A stretch of DNA of 64,000 bases from Shewanella inventionis (GCF_014641855.1 NZ_BMII01000017.1:1-64000); one strand, 5' to 3'. Shown: positions 19,533-29,813, counted from the stretch's first letter. Notes: generated from the letters alone by a model not told the origin. Numbers and translations: made by a program.

Positions 19533-19571
19533 GATTGTTTACGTAGATTGTTTACGTAGATTATTTACGTA
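19533..19571. repeat. Three tandem 13-bp repeats at the 3' end of lnt
   Basis: GATTGTTTACGTA occurs at 19533-19545 and 19546-19558, and GATTATTTACGTA (one change) at 19559-19571. The last unit contains the lnt stop codon and its final codons, so the array seems to have grown outward from the end of the gene. Confidence 0.85.
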
Positions 19572-21123
19572 AATAATTGACCACAGCTATCATTAACAGC
19601 AATCCACATAATATCAGTAGGGGGTATTGACCTATTTTTCTAAACCAGGTTTCCCCTTTGTAAAGTGGGACTTCTGCAACCAGCACACCAGTCTCAAATT
19701 GTGGAATGGCATCTGTTATTCGCCCTCGGGGATCTACAATCGCAGTAACACCGTTATTTGTGCCTCGTAATAGTGGTTTACCCATTTCGATGGCGCGCAT
19801 TTGAGCGATTTCCATATGCTGTAATGGCCCATTCGATGCACCAAACCAAGCATCATTTGAGACGGTGAGTAACATATCGGTTTGATTAGTTACACTTGCT
19901 CTAACTTGTTCTGGGAATACGATTTCATAACAGATAGCCGGCGCAATATGGTAACCGACAGCGGTAAGGTTTTTCTGTGTGTAGTCACCTCGTTGAAATG
20001 ATGACATTGGTAAATTAAAAAAAGGTGCAATGGGGCGAAGTAAATCACCAAAGGGCACAAATTCACCAATAGGCAACAAATGGTGTTTTTTAAACTCATT
20101 GCTGCCATCGCCAAGGTAATCAGCACCTTGTTGCTGCTTTTTATTATGATTACCTAATACAATCAGCGAATTATAAAAGTCTTGTTGCTGGTGGCTAATT
20201 ATTCCAGTGATAATGGCCATGTTATTGATGTTAGCAACTTGATTTGCATTAGCTAAAAAATCTTCAACCATGGCTTCTGGAGCGGGTATGGCGGCTTCTG
20301 GCCAAATGACGATATCAACGCTTGAGGTTTCATCAAATTGAGCGCGAGTAAGATCCATGTATTTTAGCATGGTAGGCCAAAGCGCTTCAGGTTCCCACTT
20401 CATACTTTGTGGAATGTTACCTTGGACTAACGCCACCTTTACCGTTTTACCGCTGGCAGAAATCGGGTTGAGCTGCGGTGCTGCCCAAGCGCTTAATACT
20501 AAAACAGGAAATATGATTAACGCTGGTAATGCCCGCTTTTGTGTTAGCAGCATTAATGCTCCAGCAACAAGAGCGACGACAAAGCTTAACCCAAGTGCGC
20601 CAATAAAACTGGCTAATTCACTTAATGGTCCAGCGGTTTGGCTGTAACCTGCCCATATCCACGGAAATCCTGTTAGCACCCAACCGCGTAGCCATTCTGT
20701 TAATACCCACAATGCAGGAAATAAGCCTAGGTACAGTAAGATTGGCGATAAGGTATAGCGCTCTTTTTGAGATAGCTTTTTGAGTAAATAGCCGCAAATT
20801 GCAGGATAAATAGCTAAATAAAGCGCCAAGATAGCCATTAATGCCATAGACACAAAAATGGGCATACCACCAAAGGTGTCTATGCTGACATGTACCCAGC
20901 TGATACCAACAACAAAACAGCCAAATCCAAAGCTGAGCCAGTAATACAGGCTTTGTTTTGCATTTAATGGTTTGCTTTGCCATAGCGCAAAAGTCAGCGC
21001 GAGTGGGTATGCGGCCCAAATTTCATAGGGCGCAAAAGATAACGCAGTGCTGGCGCCAGCAATAAATGCTGTCACCAGACTGACAATACTCAAGTTAGAG
21101 TATACAGATTGATTGTTTAACAC
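19561..21123 (-). CDS. lnt: Apolipoprotein N-acyltransferase
   Basis: Adds the third acyl chain to lipoproteins in the inner membrane. It has 520 residues: about seven membrane segments with SFAPYEIW near the start and a C-terminal nitrilase domain (about 225-490). The catalytic glutamate is in IVIWPEAAIP, the lysine in the KKHHLLPIGEFVPFG region, and the cysteine in PAICYEIVFPE. It is the last gene of the operon, four bases after corC. Its last codons lie in a 13-bp tandem repeat. Confidence 0.96.
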   Translation of the reverse strand: MLNNQSVYSNLSIVSLVTAFIAGASTALSFAPYEIWAAYPLALTFALWQSKPLNAKQSLYYWLSFGFGCFVVGISWVHVSIDTFGGMPIFVSMALMAILALYLAIYPAICGYLLKKLSQKERYTLSPILLYLGLFPALWVLTEWLRGWVLTGFPWIWAGYSQTAGPLSELASFIGALGLSFVVALVAGALMLLTQKRALPALIIFPVLVLSAWAAPQLNPISASGKTVKVALVQGNIPQSMKWEPEALWPTMLKYMDLTRAQFDETSSVDIVIWPEAAIPAPEAMVEDFLANANQVANINNMAIITGIISHQQQDFYNSLIVLGNHNKKQQQGADYLGDGSNEFKKHHLLPIGEFVPFGDLLRPIAPFFNLPMSSFQRGDYTQKNLTAVGYHIAPAICYEIVFPEQVRASVTNQTDMLLTVSNDAWFGASNGPLQHMEIAQMRAIEMGKPLLRGTNNGVTAIVDPRGRITDAIPQFETGVLVAEVPLYKGETWFRKIGQYPLLILCGLLLMIAVVNYLRK

Positions 21124-21126
21124 GAT

Positions 21127-22005
21127 TTAGTCGTCGAATTCTTCGCTAAGGTTGGGGTCGGGTAGCTTAACACGAAGTTGCACTAAACGGCGGTTATCTG
21201 CGTTGATGACTTTGAATTCAATATTGTCGATAACAATACTTTCATTACGCTCTGGTAGATGACCAAAGGCATGCGACACTAAACCGCCAACGGTATCAAA
21301 CTCTTCATCGCTAAAGCTTGTCCCACAGGCTTCATTAAAATCGTCGATTTCAGTTAAGGCTTTCACCATAAACACAGTGTTACTGAGTTTTTTAATTTCA
21401 GTATCTTCTACCGAGTTATGGTCAAATTCGTCTTCGATTTCGCCAACGATTTCTTCCAAAATATCTTCAATAGTGACTAATCCAGACACACCACCGTATT
21501 CATCCACTACAATGGCCATATGATAACGTTGCGAGCGAAACTCTTTGAGTAGTACATCAACGCGTTTGCTTTCTGGCACGACCACGGCTGGGCGGATCAC
21601 CTGAGCGAGTGTGAAGGGTTCATCCGATTGTTTGAAACCGTACTTGATCAAATCTTTGGCTAGCAAGATACCTTCGATATGATCTTTGTCTTCATTGACA
21701 ACCGGGAAGCGAGAATGACCTGAGTCGATAACTGTTTCTAGCAGTTGTTCGACACTAGAGTCGACTTGAATGGTTACTATTTGTGACCGCGGGATCATGA
21801 TGTCGCGTACACGCAGGTCGGAAACCTCTAATACACCTTTAATCATTTCGCGAGTGTCTTCGGTTATCAGGTCGCGCATTTCAGCGCCTGCAATGACGTC
21901 AACTAAGTCTTCGCGATTTTGAGGTTCGCCCTGAAATAGTTGGTTGATTTTGTCGAACCAGCTTCTCTTGTGGGCGTTTGTACTCGGGGGGATATCGTCA
22001 CTCAT
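21127..22005 (-). CDS. corC: CorC-type CBS-domain protein (magnesium/cobalt efflux)
   Basis: A 292-residue cytoplasmic protein with two CBS domains (about residues 68-195; VRDIMIPRSQIVTI and VVDEYGGVSGLVTIEDILEEIVGEI) and a C-terminal CorC_HlyC domain (about 205-285, with FDTVGGLVSHAFGHLPERNE). CorC was linked to cobalt/magnesium resistance in Salmonella; this form lacks membrane segments. Gene order ybeZ-ybeY-corC-lnt is standard. Confidence 0.94.
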   Translation of the reverse strand: MSDDIPPSTNAHKRSWFDKINQLFQGEPQNREDLVDVIAGAEMRDLITEDTREMIKGVLEVSDLRVRDIMIPRSQIVTIQVDSSVEQLLETVIDSGHSRFPVVNEDKDHIEGILLAKDLIKYGFKQSDEPFTLAQVIRPAVVVPESKRVDVLLKEFRSQRYHMAIVVDEYGGVSGLVTIEDILEEIVGEIEDEFDHNSVEDTEIKKLSNTVFMVKALTEIDDFNEACGTSFSDEEFDTVGGLVSHAFGHLPERNESIVIDNIEFKVINADNRRLVQLRVKLPDPNLSEEFDD

Positions 22006-22050
22006 AATATTTCTCTAAACAAGGCTATCTATAAGATATACCATGCTTAT

Positions 22051-22521
22051 TTATGCTTCCTTATAGGGGTCTGAAAAACCTAAGCCTTCAACAAGTTGGG
22101 TCTCTAATGACTCCATCTCATCGGCTTCCTCGTCGATAATATGGTCATAACCTAGTAAATGCAAGCAGCCGTGTATGACCATGTGTGCCCAATGGGCATT
22201 TAAGGGTTTATTTTGCTCGATAGCTTCTTGTTCAACGACCGTTGCACAAATGACTAAATCACCTAATAGAGGCAGTTCCACTTCAGGTGGCGCCTCAAAG
22301 GGAAACGACAACACGTTAGTGGGTTTGTCTTTGCCACGATAGGTTAAGTTAAGGTGCTGGCTTTCGACAATGTCAACAATCCGTATGGTCAGTTCAACCT
22401 CTGGCATGGTTTGGCCGATGGCCGTTCGTACCCAAGCTTCAAATTCAGCTTGGGTTGGAATGTTTACATTTTCGGCTGCAATTTGTAAGTCCAGATCTAG
22501 CAATATCTCGTGTGGGCTCAT
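22051..22521 (-). CDS. ybeY: Endoribonuclease YbeY
   Basis: A zinc-dependent single-strand RNase involved in 16S rRNA maturation and ribosome quality control. It has 156 residues. The metal site [15 protein letters not shown] gives His117, His121 and His127 in the H-x3-H-x5-H pattern. The motif [16 protein letters not shown] is also characteristic. The start overlaps the ybeZ stop by four bases (ATGA type), and YbeZ is its usual partner. Confidence 0.96.
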   Translation of the reverse strand: MSPHEILLDLDLQIAAENVNIPTQAEFEAWVRTAIGQTMPEVELTIRIVDIVESQHLNLTYRGKDKPTNVLSFPFEAPPEVELPLLGDLVICATVVEQEAIEQNKPLNAHWAHMVIHGCLHLLGYDHIIDEEADEMESLETQLVEGLGFSDPYKEA

Positions 22522-23582
22522 TGTGCCGACTCCTGGTTTTCTTGCTGCTGACGTTTTTGCTCGCGTTCGCGGTAAGCTTGCTCTTTTGCCGCCTTCTCAA
22601 TCTGTTCTTTTTGCTCAAATGCTTCATAAGCTTCAACAATACGCGCAACCACTGGATGACGGACTACATCTTGCGCAATAAAGAAGTTAAAGCTGATTTC
22701 TGGCACTTCACTCAGAACTTCAATTGCGTGGCGTAAACCAGACTTTTGGCTGCGTGGTAAGTCAATTTGAGTGATGTCACCGGTAATCACTGCTCGTGAA
22801 TTAAAACCAATCCGAGTTAAGAACATTTTCATTTGCTCTACTGTGGTGTTTTGGCTTTCGTCCAAAATAATGAATGCATCATTGAGCGTGCGGCCGCGCA
22901 TATAAGCAAGTGGAGCGACTTCAATAACACTGCGTTCAATGAGTTTTTCAACTTTCTCGAAGCCCATCATTTCAAACAGCGCATCATAAAGCGGGCGTAA
23001 GTAAGGGTCGACTTTTTGGCTTAAATCGCCTGGTAGGAATCCCAGTTTTTCACCCGCTTCAACCGCTGGGCGGGTTAGTAAAATACGACGTACTTCTTGG
23101 CGCTCATAAGCATCGACTGCTGCGGCTACGGCCAAATAGGTTTTACCTGTACCAGCAGGGCCAATACCAAAACTAATATCATGGCGGGTGATATTGTGCA
23201 TGTATACGCTTTGATTTGGCGTGCGAGGCTTAATAACACCCCGTTTGGTTTTGATGTGAATGCTGCTGTCATCTGACTCTTGCTCTGCTTCAAGATTGAT
23301 TGCTTCTTGAATGGCTAGGTGGACAACTTCGGGTTCTAAATCTGGAGTGCTGCCTTTGACGGTTTGGGTTTCGATATACAGTTGACGTAATAAATTATTA
23401 GCATTTAAGGCATTACGCGGCAAACCAACAATAGTAAAGTGGTTGTTTTTATGGATTATCTCTACGCCTAAACGACGTTCAAGCTGTTTGATATTGTCAT
23501 CAAATGGGCCACATAATGAGGCTAAACGGCGTGTATCTGATGGTTCAAGATACAAGTTCATGGTAGTGACTTTAGTGGTCAA
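22518..23582 (-). CDS. ybeZ: PhoH-like ATPase YbeZ
   Basis: A cytoplasmic ATPase of the PhoH family, believed to act with YbeY in RNA metabolism. It has 354 residues. Walker A is [13 protein letters not shown], Walker B is [13 protein letters not shown], and other signatures are [18 protein letters not shown] and [11 protein letters not shown]. An N-terminal KH-like region precedes the ATPase domain. The C-terminus is rich in Glu, Gln and Lys. An ATG seven codons downstream is an alternative start. Confidence 0.95.
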   Translation of the reverse strand: MTTKVTTMNLYLEPSDTRRLASLCGPFDDNIKQLERRLGVEIIHKNNHFTIVGLPRNALNANNLLRQLYIETQTVKGSTPDLEPEVVHLAIQEAINLEAEQESDDSSIHIKTKRGVIKPRTPNQSVYMHNITRHDISFGIGPAGTGKTYLAVAAAVDAYERQEVRRILLTRPAVEAGEKLGFLPGDLSQKVDPYLRPLYDALFEMMGFEKVEKLIERSVIEVAPLAYMRGRTLNDAFIILDESQNTTVEQMKMFLTRIGFNSRAVITGDITQIDLPRSQKSGLRHAIEVLSEVPEISFNFFIAQDVVRHPVVARIVEAYEAFEQKEQIEKAAKEQAYREREQKRQQQENQESAQ

Positions 23583-23689
23583 ATAAGGCTCCAGTGATTA
23601 GTTTGTAACAACAAAAAAGAAAATAGATTGTATGACCTCAGTTTACGAGTGTCTTTATTGAATTACCATAATACGCCTAATTTTTGGCA

Positions 23690-23720
23690 AAAATAAAGGC
23701 GGACTAGCCGCCTTTATTTT
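23690..23720 (-). terminator. Terminator after miaB
   Basis: A 13-bp perfect stem AAAATAAAGGCGG / CCGCCTTTATTTT with loop ACTAG, 20 bp beyond the miaB stop on the minus strand. It separates miaB from the ybeZ operon. Confidence 0.85.
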
Positions 23721-23740
23721 GCATTCTTAATCAAGCTGAT

Positions 23741-25165
23741 TTATGGCTTAAATTGGGTCACACCCAAAACATCATCTTGTTTGTGTTTTGCTAAAATATC
23801 AGACGGACGTAAACTGCGGCGTAAGTCCATTTCACTTTCGCCACGAATAAATTCGCCACGTAGTGAGTTGGTATATACATCGACAATTTTCACATCAACA
23901 AAACTGCCAATGTGAGTGTGTGGTGCTTCAAAGTTCACTACACGATTGTTTTCAGTACGACCGCGAAGCTCCATTGGATTCTTTACTGAAGGACCTTCAA
24001 CTAAAATACGTTGAACCGTGCCTAACATTTGACGGCTGTAACGCATCGCTTGTTGGGTGATGCGGTCTTGTAAAATGGCTAAACGTTGTTTCTTTTCGTC
24101 TTCACTTACATCATCGGGGAGATCTGCTGCTGGTGTTCCAGGGCGGGCGCTGTAAATAAAGCTAAAGCTGTGATCGAATGCCACGTCTTCAATTAACTTC
24201 ATGGTGTCTGCAAAGTCTTCAGCGGTTTCGCCAGGGAAGCCGATAATAAAGTCAGAACTAATTTGAATGTCTGGACGCGCTTTGCGTAAACGGCGAATGA
24301 TTGACTTGTATTCAATTGCCATATGACCGCGTTTCATTTGGGTTAAAATACGGTCAGAACCTGATTGCACTGGTAAGTGTAAAAAGCTTACAAGTTCAGG
24401 CGTGTCTTCGTACACATCAATAATATCTTGAGTAAACTCAATCGGATGGCTGGTGGTAAAGCGTAAACGATCGATACCGTCAATCGAGGCGATTAAGCGT
24501 AATAACTCTGCGAATGTACAAATTTGATCATCGTGAGTGGCGCCGCGGTATGCATTAACGTTTTGGCCAAGTAAATTGACTTCGCGTACACCTTGAGCTG
24601 CTAATTGCGCGACTTCAAGAATGATGTCGTCTAATGGGCGGCTCACCTCTTCACCACGTGTATAAGGTACTACGCAGAAAGAGCAGTATTTGCTGCAACC
24701 TTCCATAATCGACACAAACGCCGTTGGGCCTTCAGCACGAGGTTCAGGCAGACGGTCAAATTTTTCGATTTCAGGAAAGCTAATATCAATAACCGCTTTT
24801 TCGCCACGTTTGATCTGTTCGATCATTTCAGGCAAGCGATGTAAGGTTTGAGGGCCAAAAATAATGTCAACGCATTGAGCGCGATCTTTAATGGCTTTAC
24901 CTTCTTGTGAAGCAACACAACCACCCACACCGATAATGAGGTTTGGATTTTTGTCTTTTAAGGTTTTCCAACGCCCTAGCTGATGGAAAACCTTCTCCTG
25001 TGCTTTTTCACGAATAGAGCAAGTATTGAGCAGCAATACGTCTGCTTCGCTCGCGTCTTCGGTCAAGGTGTACCCTTGATAGTCGTCTAATAAATCAGCC
25101 ATCTTTGATGAGTCATACTCATTCATTTGACAGCCCCAGGTTTTAATATGAAGTTTTTTACTCAT
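23741..25165 (-). CDS. miaB: tRNA-2-methylthio-N6-isopentenyladenosine synthase
   Basis: A radical-SAM methylthiotransferase modifying A37 of tRNAs that read UNN codons. It has 474 residues. The auxiliary cluster cysteines are Cys12, Cys49 and Cys83 and the radical-SAM cysteines Cys157, Cys161 and Cys164 (CSKYCSFC), the same positions as in Escherichia MiaB. A TRAM domain occupies the C-terminus (about 378-440). It is divergent from ubiF with a 378-bp gap and followed by a terminator. Confidence 0.97.
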   Translation of the reverse strand: MSKKLHIKTWGCQMNEYDSSKMADLLDDYQGYTLTEDASEADVLLLNTCSIREKAQEKVFHQLGRWKTLKDKNPNLIIGVGGCVASQEGKAIKDRAQCVDIIFGPQTLHRLPEMIEQIKRGEKAVIDISFPEIEKFDRLPEPRAEGPTAFVSIMEGCSKYCSFCVVPYTRGEEVSRPLDDIILEVAQLAAQGVREVNLLGQNVNAYRGATHDDQICTFAELLRLIASIDGIDRLRFTTSHPIEFTQDIIDVYEDTPELVSFLHLPVQSGSDRILTQMKRGHMAIEYKSIIRRLRKARPDIQISSDFIIGFPGETAEDFADTMKLIEDVAFDHSFSFIYSARPGTPAADLPDDVSEDEKKQRLAILQDRITQQAMRYSRQMLGTVQRILVEGPSVKNPMELRGRTENNRVVNFEAPHTHIGSFVDVKIVDVYTNSLRGEFIRGESEMDLRRSLRPSDILAKHKQDDVLGVTQFKP

Positions 25166-25543
25166 CAGTGCTCGCCAGTAAACAACAGTAAAAATAGCGC
25201 GATATTTTACCTGTTGTCGGGCGCTCTGGCTAGCACTAGTGCAAGTTTCGCTCGTTTAGCGGTAAAGTTTTTGATACCCCTTCAAAATGTAATGTTTTAA
25301 GCGATTAGGCAAAACATTCTGAATATACACATAAAAAGCCTATTTAACCGTGTTCTTTAGCCTGGGGAGGCAGCCGTTTTAGTGGGGGGCACGATAAACT
25401 TGGCTAAACCTTTCCGTGTTTTGTGGATATAGGGCATAATTAATCGCATTACAAATGGGTTTGTCGAACAAGATGACTTAAGCTTAGGCGTTGGCTGGTG
25501 AGCCATCTATTTTGATAAGTGGCCTATTAAGTGCTCTTACAGC
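25166..25543. other. Gap between divergent miaB and ubiF
   Basis: No open reading frame, RNA gene or convincing operator was found in these 378 bp. Promoters for both genes are expected here. A CATAAT-like element near 25435 could be a -10 box for ubiF, but no good -35 box is at the right distance. Confidence 0.5.
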
Positions 25544-26818
25544 ATGCTTGGACCTTTTAGCCGCGAAAATACTCAGTTACTTTTTATGGATATCGATACG
25601 ATGCAAGACATTCGAGACACTAGGGATACTCAATCTTCAACTGCTTACGATGCCGTGATTGTTGGCGGTGGTATGGTGGGCGCAGCCTCCGCCATTGGTC
25701 TTGGGCAGCTTGGATTAAAAGTCGCAGTGATTGAAGCCCGTGCTGTGCAAGATTACGATCCTGAGCAACCATTAGATGTACGAGTTTCAGCTATCAGTGT
25801 GGCAACCGAGCAGCTGTTAACTCGTTTAGGTGTTATGGAAGCGTTATTAACCATGCGTCATGCACCATATACCGGATTAGAAACCTGGGAAATGGACGGT
25901 TGTTTAACCTCATTTACAGCGGAGCAAGTTGGTCAGGCGCGCCTGGGGTATTTTTTTGAAAATCGTCTTATCCAACTGAGTTTGTGGAATCAAATAAATT
26001 GCATGGATAATGTTGATCTGCTTTGTCCAAATAAAGTAAATCAATTTACTCGCAGCAGCGAGATGGACGCAATTGAGATTAGCTTAGATAATGGCTTGGT
26101 ATTGCGCACAAGGTTACTTGTTGGTGCTGATGGTGCAAACTCTCAAGTGCGCCAATGGGCAGGAATAGGAGTGACAGGTTGGGATTATGCTCAATCAGCA
26201 ATGCTAATTAATATTCATACTCAAACTGAGCAGCAATCAGTTACCTGGCAACAATTTACTCCCGCTGGTCCACGAAGTTTATTACCCCTTCCAGGTCATA
26301 ATGCATCATTAGTGTGGTACGACGATGCAAATCGTATTAAGCAGTTATCACAATTAAGTCAGTTGCAATTGGCTGAACAAATCAAAAAGCATTTCCCATC
26401 AAGATTAGATCCTAACTTTAGCGTTCAAAGCAGCGGCAGTTTTACGTTAACTCGCCGACATGCCCAGCGTTATTACCAGGATAACCTGGTCATTATTGGT
26501 GATGCGGCCCATACCATTAATCCCCTTGCTGGCCAGGGAGTCAATATCGGCTTTAAAGACGTTGATGTGTTGGTGGCGCAAGTGGCTAATGCAATTTGTC
26601 GTAATGAAGCGTGGTGGCAAGCGCCAGTATTAAAGCGTTATCAACAGTCGCGTTATTATGATAATCAACTCATGATGACCGCGATGGACGCCTTTTATGC
26701 CAGTTTTAGCAATGACTTACTCCCACTTAAATTAATGCGTAATGGTGCATTAAAACTGGCCAATATCGACTCCCCCATAAAACGTAAAGTATTAAAGTAT
26801 GCTCTTGGATTGAACTAG
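25544..26818 (+). CDS. ubiF: Ubiquinone biosynthesis hydroxylase UbiF
   Basis: A FAD monooxygenase that hydroxylates the demethoxyubiquinol ring in ubiquinone synthesis. It has up to 424 residues. The FAD dinucleotide motif is AVIVGGGMVGAA, the middle motif LVGADGANSQVRQWAGIG, and the C-terminal FAD motif IIGDAAHTINPLAGQGVN. Segments such as WQQFTPAGPRSLLPL match Escherichia UbiF closely, and adjacency to miaB agrees. The start is uncertain: ATGs at 25544, 25586 and 25601 all lack clear ribosome binding sites, and the family N-terminus favours one of the two later ones. Confidence 0.93.
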   Translation: MLGPFSRENTQLLFMDIDTMQDIRDTRDTQSSTAYDAVIVGGGMVGAASAIGLGQLGLKVAVIEARAVQDYDPEQPLDVRVSAISVATEQLLTRLGVMEALLTMRHAPYTGLETWEMDGCLTSFTAEQVGQARLGYFFENRLIQLSLWNQINCMDNVDLLCPNKVNQFTRSSEMDAIEISLDNGLVLRTRLLVGADGANSQVRQWAGIGVTGWDYAQSAMLINIHTQTEQQSVTWQQFTPAGPRSLLPLPGHNASLVWYDDANRIKQLSQLSQLQLAEQIKKHFPSRLDPNFSVQSSGSFTLTRRHAQRYYQDNLVIIGDAAHTINPLAGQGVNIGFKDVDVLVAQVANAICRNEAWWQAPVLKRYQQSRYYDNQLMMTAMDAFYASFSNDLLPLKLMRNGALKLANIDSPIKRKVLKYALGLN

Positions 26819-26975
26819 CACCCCCTTAGGTCTGCATCCGCTAAACTTGTGGTTTGTTGACAAGCCATTTGAATGCTAAAATGCCGCGTTTTGCATCATG
26901 TATGCGCTTGCAACCTCGCTTGATTGGGGGTTAAGTTGCCGACAGGTTTATTGCGGATAAACAGATTAGGTTGTA

Positions 26976-27563
26976 ATGAGTAACATTAAATTGATTGTTG
27001 GGCTGGCAAACCCTGGTGCTGAATATGCACAAACTCGCCATAATGCGGGGGCGTGGTACGTGCAAGAGTTAGCGCGTATTTGTAACGCTCCTTTGGTTGC
27101 TGACAGTAAATATTTTGGTGTCACTGCTCGTGCGATATTGCATGGTAGAGATGTCCGTTTGTTGATCCCAACAACATTTATGAATTTAAGCGGTAAATCT
27201 GTCGCTGCATTGGCCAATTTTTTCCGCATTTTGCCTGAAGAGATTTTAGTGGCCCATGATGAATTAGACATGGATCCCGGTGTCGCTAAATTTAAGTTAG
27301 GCGGTGGGCATGGCGGGCATAATGGCTTAAAAGACATTATTGCCAGTTTGGGAAACGACAAAAATTTCCATCGTTTGCGTATTGGCATTGGCCATCCAGG
27401 CGATAAAAATAAAGTCAGCGGTTATGTGCTAGGTAAAGCGCCCGCAGCAGAGCAAGAGCTTATAAACGCTGCTATTGATGAAGCCGTGCGTGCTACTGAG
27501 ATTTTATTCAAACAAGACATGGTGAAAGCCATGCACAGATTACATTCGTTTAAAGCAGAATAA
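26976..27563 (+). CDS. pth: Peptidyl-tRNA hydrolase
   Basis: Recycles peptidyl-tRNA released from stalled ribosomes. It has 195 residues. [23 protein letters not shown] contains the catalytic histidine (His22); [38 protein letters not shown] and RLRIGIGHP are further family motifs. It is followed 78 bp later by ychF on the same strand, a conserved pair. Confidence 0.97.
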   Translation: MSNIKLIVGLANPGAEYAQTRHNAGAWYVQELARICNAPLVADSKYFGVTARAILHGRDVRLLIPTTFMNLSGKSVAALANFFRILPEEILVAHDELDMDPGVAKFKLGGGHGGHNGLKDIIASLGNDKNFHRLRIGIGHPGDKNKVSGYVLGKAPAAEQELINAAIDEAVRATEILFKQDMVKAMHRLHSFKAE

Positions 27564-27600
27564 GCACAGCTAGTTTTGTTTTAACACCTTATTCGACATC

Positions 27601-27618
27601 ATTATCCAGTGGGATAAT
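27601..27618. promoter_or_regulatory. Inverted repeat in the ychF leader
   Basis: ATTATCC-AGTG-GGATAAT, seven-base arms around four bases, about 24-41 bp before the ychF ATG. It could be an operator or a small leader hairpin over a -10-like GATAAT. Nothing else supports either reading. Confidence 0.3.
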
Positions 27619-27641
27619 TCTACATATATAAAGGTAAGCAT

Positions 27642-28733
27642 ATGGGTTTTAAATGCGGCATTGTTGGTTTGCCAAACGTGGGTAAATCAACGCTGTTTAA
27701 TGCGTTAACACAAGCGGGTATTGAAGCGGCAAACTTTCCGTTTTGTACGATTGAACCAAATACTGGTGTGGTGCCTGTTCCAGACCCACGTCTTGACGCG
27801 TTAGCTGAAATTGTAAAACCACAACGCATATTACCTACCACAATGGAGTTTGTAGACATTGCAGGTTTAGTTGCAGGAGCCTCTAAAGGTGAAGGTTTAG
27901 GTAATAAGTTCTTAGCAAACATTCGTGAAACAGACGCCATTGGCCATGTGGTGCGTTGTTTTGAAGACCCAAACATTGTTCATGTGGCAAACAAGATTGA
28001 CCCAGCGGGCGATATTGAAGTTATTAACACTGAACTTGCTTTAGCTGACCTTGACTCGTGTGAACGTGCTATTTTACGTCAAGCTAAACGCGCCAAAGGT
28101 GGTGACTCAGATGCTAAATTTGAAGTGAGCGTACTTGAAAAAATGCGCCCTGTTTTAGATGAAGGCAAAATGTTGCGCTCAATGGAGTTAACTAAAGAAG
28201 AAAAAGCAGCCGTTGCTTACTTAAACTTCTTAACCATGAAACCAACAATGTACATTGCTAACGTTGCTGAAGATGGATTTGAAAATAACCCACACTTAGA
28301 TGTTGTGCGTACCATTGCTGCAACAGAAAATGCAATTGTGGTGCCTGTTTGTGCCGCTATTGAGTCAGAGCTTGCTGAAATGGAAGCAGAGGACCGTGCT
28401 GAGTTTATGGCTGATCTAGGCCTAGAAGAGTCAGGTTTAGACCGTGTTATTCGTGCAGGTTACGAGTTACTGAATCTGCAAACATATTTTACTGCAGGCG
28501 TAAAAGAGGTTCGTGCTTGGACCGTTCCGGTTGGTGCATCTGCGCCGCAGGCTGCTGGTGTTATCCATACAGACTTTGAGCGCGGCTTTATTCGTGCGCA
28601 AGTAATGGCTTATAGTGATTTTATTACCTACAAAGGTGAAGCCGGTGCAAAAGAAGCTGGCAAATTGCGTGTAGAAGGTAAAACGTATATCGTTAAAGAC
28701 GGCGACGTAATGCATTTCTTATTTAACGTGTAA
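27642..28733 (+). CDS. ychF: Redox-regulated ATPase YchF
   Basis: An Obg-family P-loop protein of 363 residues. The P-loop is GLPNVGKST (residues 9-17); [21 protein letters not shown] contains the G3 region. The fourth nucleotide motif is NVAE instead of NKxD, which explains the family's preference for ATP. A coiled coil (about 130-200) and a C-terminal TGS domain (about 280-362) follow. It binds ribosomes and has been linked to oxidative-stress responses. The ribosome binding site AAGGTAAG precedes the ATG. Confidence 0.96.
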   Translation: MGFKCGIVGLPNVGKSTLFNALTQAGIEAANFPFCTIEPNTGVVPVPDPRLDALAEIVKPQRILPTTMEFVDIAGLVAGASKGEGLGNKFLANIRETDAIGHVVRCFEDPNIVHVANKIDPAGDIEVINTELALADLDSCERAILRQAKRAKGGDSDAKFEVSVLEKMRPVLDEGKMLRSMELTKEEKAAVAYLNFLTMKPTMYIANVAEDGFENNPHLDVVRTIAATENAIVVPVCAAIESELAEMEAEDRAEFMADLGLEESGLDRVIRAGYELLNLQTYFTAGVKEVRAWTVPVGASAPQAAGVIHTDFERGFIRAQVMAYSDFITYKGEAGAKEAGKLRVEGKTYIVKDGDVMHFLFNV

Positions 28734-28868
28734 GCGTTATTTAAGATAGTGATGGGGCGTAAAGTCAGATTAGGGGGAGATTAATTGGTTTTTTTGTCGA
28801 TTCGGCATCCAGTTTGGTGAAGTTATAGCCGAACAATACGAATTGATGAAAATAGCGAAAAAAACCAG

Positions 28869-28897
28869 TTGACCTCGATAACCTGAATAAGCATAAT
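28869..28897 (+). promoter_or_regulatory. Promoter of the tRNA array
   Basis: TTGACC (28869-28874), a 17-base spacer and CATAAT (28892-28897), followed by a GC-rich discriminator (ACGCCCCG). This is the pattern of stringently controlled stable-RNA promoters, about 35 bp before the first tRNA. Confidence 0.7.
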
Positions 28898-28937
28898 ACG
28901 CCCCGTTCCTCGCCAAGAGGGATTGCAAAAAAGTAGT

Positions 28938-29014
28938 GGCAATATAGCTCAGCTGGTTAGAGCACAGCACTCATAATGCTGGGGTCGCAGGTTCAAGTCC
29001 CGCTATTGCTACCA
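28938..29014 (+). tRNA. tRNA-Met (CAT), elongator
   Basis: A complete 77-nt cloverleaf with encoded CCA; anticodon CAT at 28972-28974 in loop CTCATAA. The order Met-Leu-Gln-Gln-Met-x-Gln equals the Escherichia metT operon, so elongator Met is preferred to the lysidine-modified Ile tRNA that also has CAT. The first acceptor pair is G1-U72 wobble. Confidence 0.93.
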
Positions 29015-29057
29015 TTACTTTGCACATCTTACTCAAGATGTAAAACTAGAGCGTAGT

Positions 29058-29142
<85 letters not shown>

Positions 29143-29191
29143 TTAATTAGAAACGCTGGCTTAGTTAAGCGGGCATTTCAACAAGTTTGAT

Positions 29192-29266
29192 TGGGATATC
29201 GCCAAGCGGTAAGGCACCGGGTTTTGATCTCGGCATTCCAAGGTTCGAATCCTTGTATCCCAGCCA
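29192..29266 (+). tRNA. tRNA-Gln (TTG), copy 1
   Basis: A 75-nt tRNA with encoded CCA; anticodon TTG at 29224-29226; acceptor stem TGGGATA / TATCCCA. Identical to copy 2. Confidence 0.95.
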
Positions 29267-29289
29267 TTTATTAGTTAGAAAAAGATTAT

Positions 29290-29364
29290 TGGGATATCGC
29301 CAAGCGGTAAGGCACCGGGTTTTGATCTCGGCATTCCAAGGTTCGAATCCTTGTATCCCAGCCA
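29290..29364 (+). tRNA. tRNA-Gln (TTG), copy 2
   Basis: A 75-nt tRNA identical to copy 1, only 23 bp after it, pointing to recent duplication or gene conversion. Anticodon TTG at 29322-29324. Confidence 0.95.
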
Positions 29365-29369
29365 TCTTT

Positions 29370-29446
29370 GGCAATATAGCTCAGTTGGTTAGAGCACAGC
29401 ACTCATAATGCTGGGGTCGCAGGTTCAAGTCCCGCTATTGCTACCA
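29370..29446 (+). tRNA. tRNA-Met (CAT), elongator, second copy
   Basis: Anticodon CAT at 29404-29406. It differs from the first copy by one base in the D loop (AGTTGG instead of AGCTGG). Only five bases separate it from the preceding tRNA-Gln. Confidence 0.93.
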
Positions 29447-29509
29447 TTTTTACAGGGTAGAGTAAGGTCTTAACATTAAGTGATTGCTTATTGCCTGTAG
29501 AAGTCAAAG

Positions 29510-29537
29510 TTTACTCTTGTTATAATTAGGGTATACT
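29510..29537 (+). promoter_or_regulatory. Possible internal promoter in the tRNA array
   Basis: TTTACT (29510-29515), a 16-base spacer and TATACT (29532-29537), in the 108-bp gap before the second tRNA-Leu. It could transcribe the last Leu and Gln genes separately. Confidence 0.4.
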
Positions 29538-29554
29538 CAAAGTTAAAATTTGAT

Positions 29555-29639
<85 letters not shown>

Positions 29640-29703
29640 TCAAATTGAGTCAAATAGATTTACCTTCTTGATCCACAATAAAAATAATAAATAAACAAAT
29701 TAT

Positions 29704-29778
29704 TGGGGTATCGCCAAGCGGTAAGGCACCGGGTTTTGATCTCGGCATCCCCAGGTTCGAATCCTGGTACCCCAGCCA
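29704..29778 (+). tRNA. tRNA-Gln (TTG), copy 3
   Basis: A 75-nt tRNA with anticodon TTG at 29736-29738. Its acceptor stem is TGGGGTA / TACCCCA and its T stem also differs from copies 1 and 2; the changes are compensatory, so pairing is kept. Confidence 0.95.
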
Positions 29779-29784
29779 AATTCT

Positions 29785-29813
29785 AAAAAGCTCGTCTTTA
29801 TGACGGGCTTTTT
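29785..29813 (+). terminator. Terminator of the tRNA array
   Basis: A 12-bp stem AAAAAGCTCGTC / GACGGGCTTTTT (one T-G pair) with loop TTTAT, seven bases after the last tRNA. Confidence 0.85.

Noticed and set aside
28938..29014. tRNA-Ile with lysidine-modified CAT anticodon
   Set aside because: The sequence and the conserved Met-Leu-Gln-Gln-Met order favour elongator tRNA-Met, though anticodon alone does not decide.
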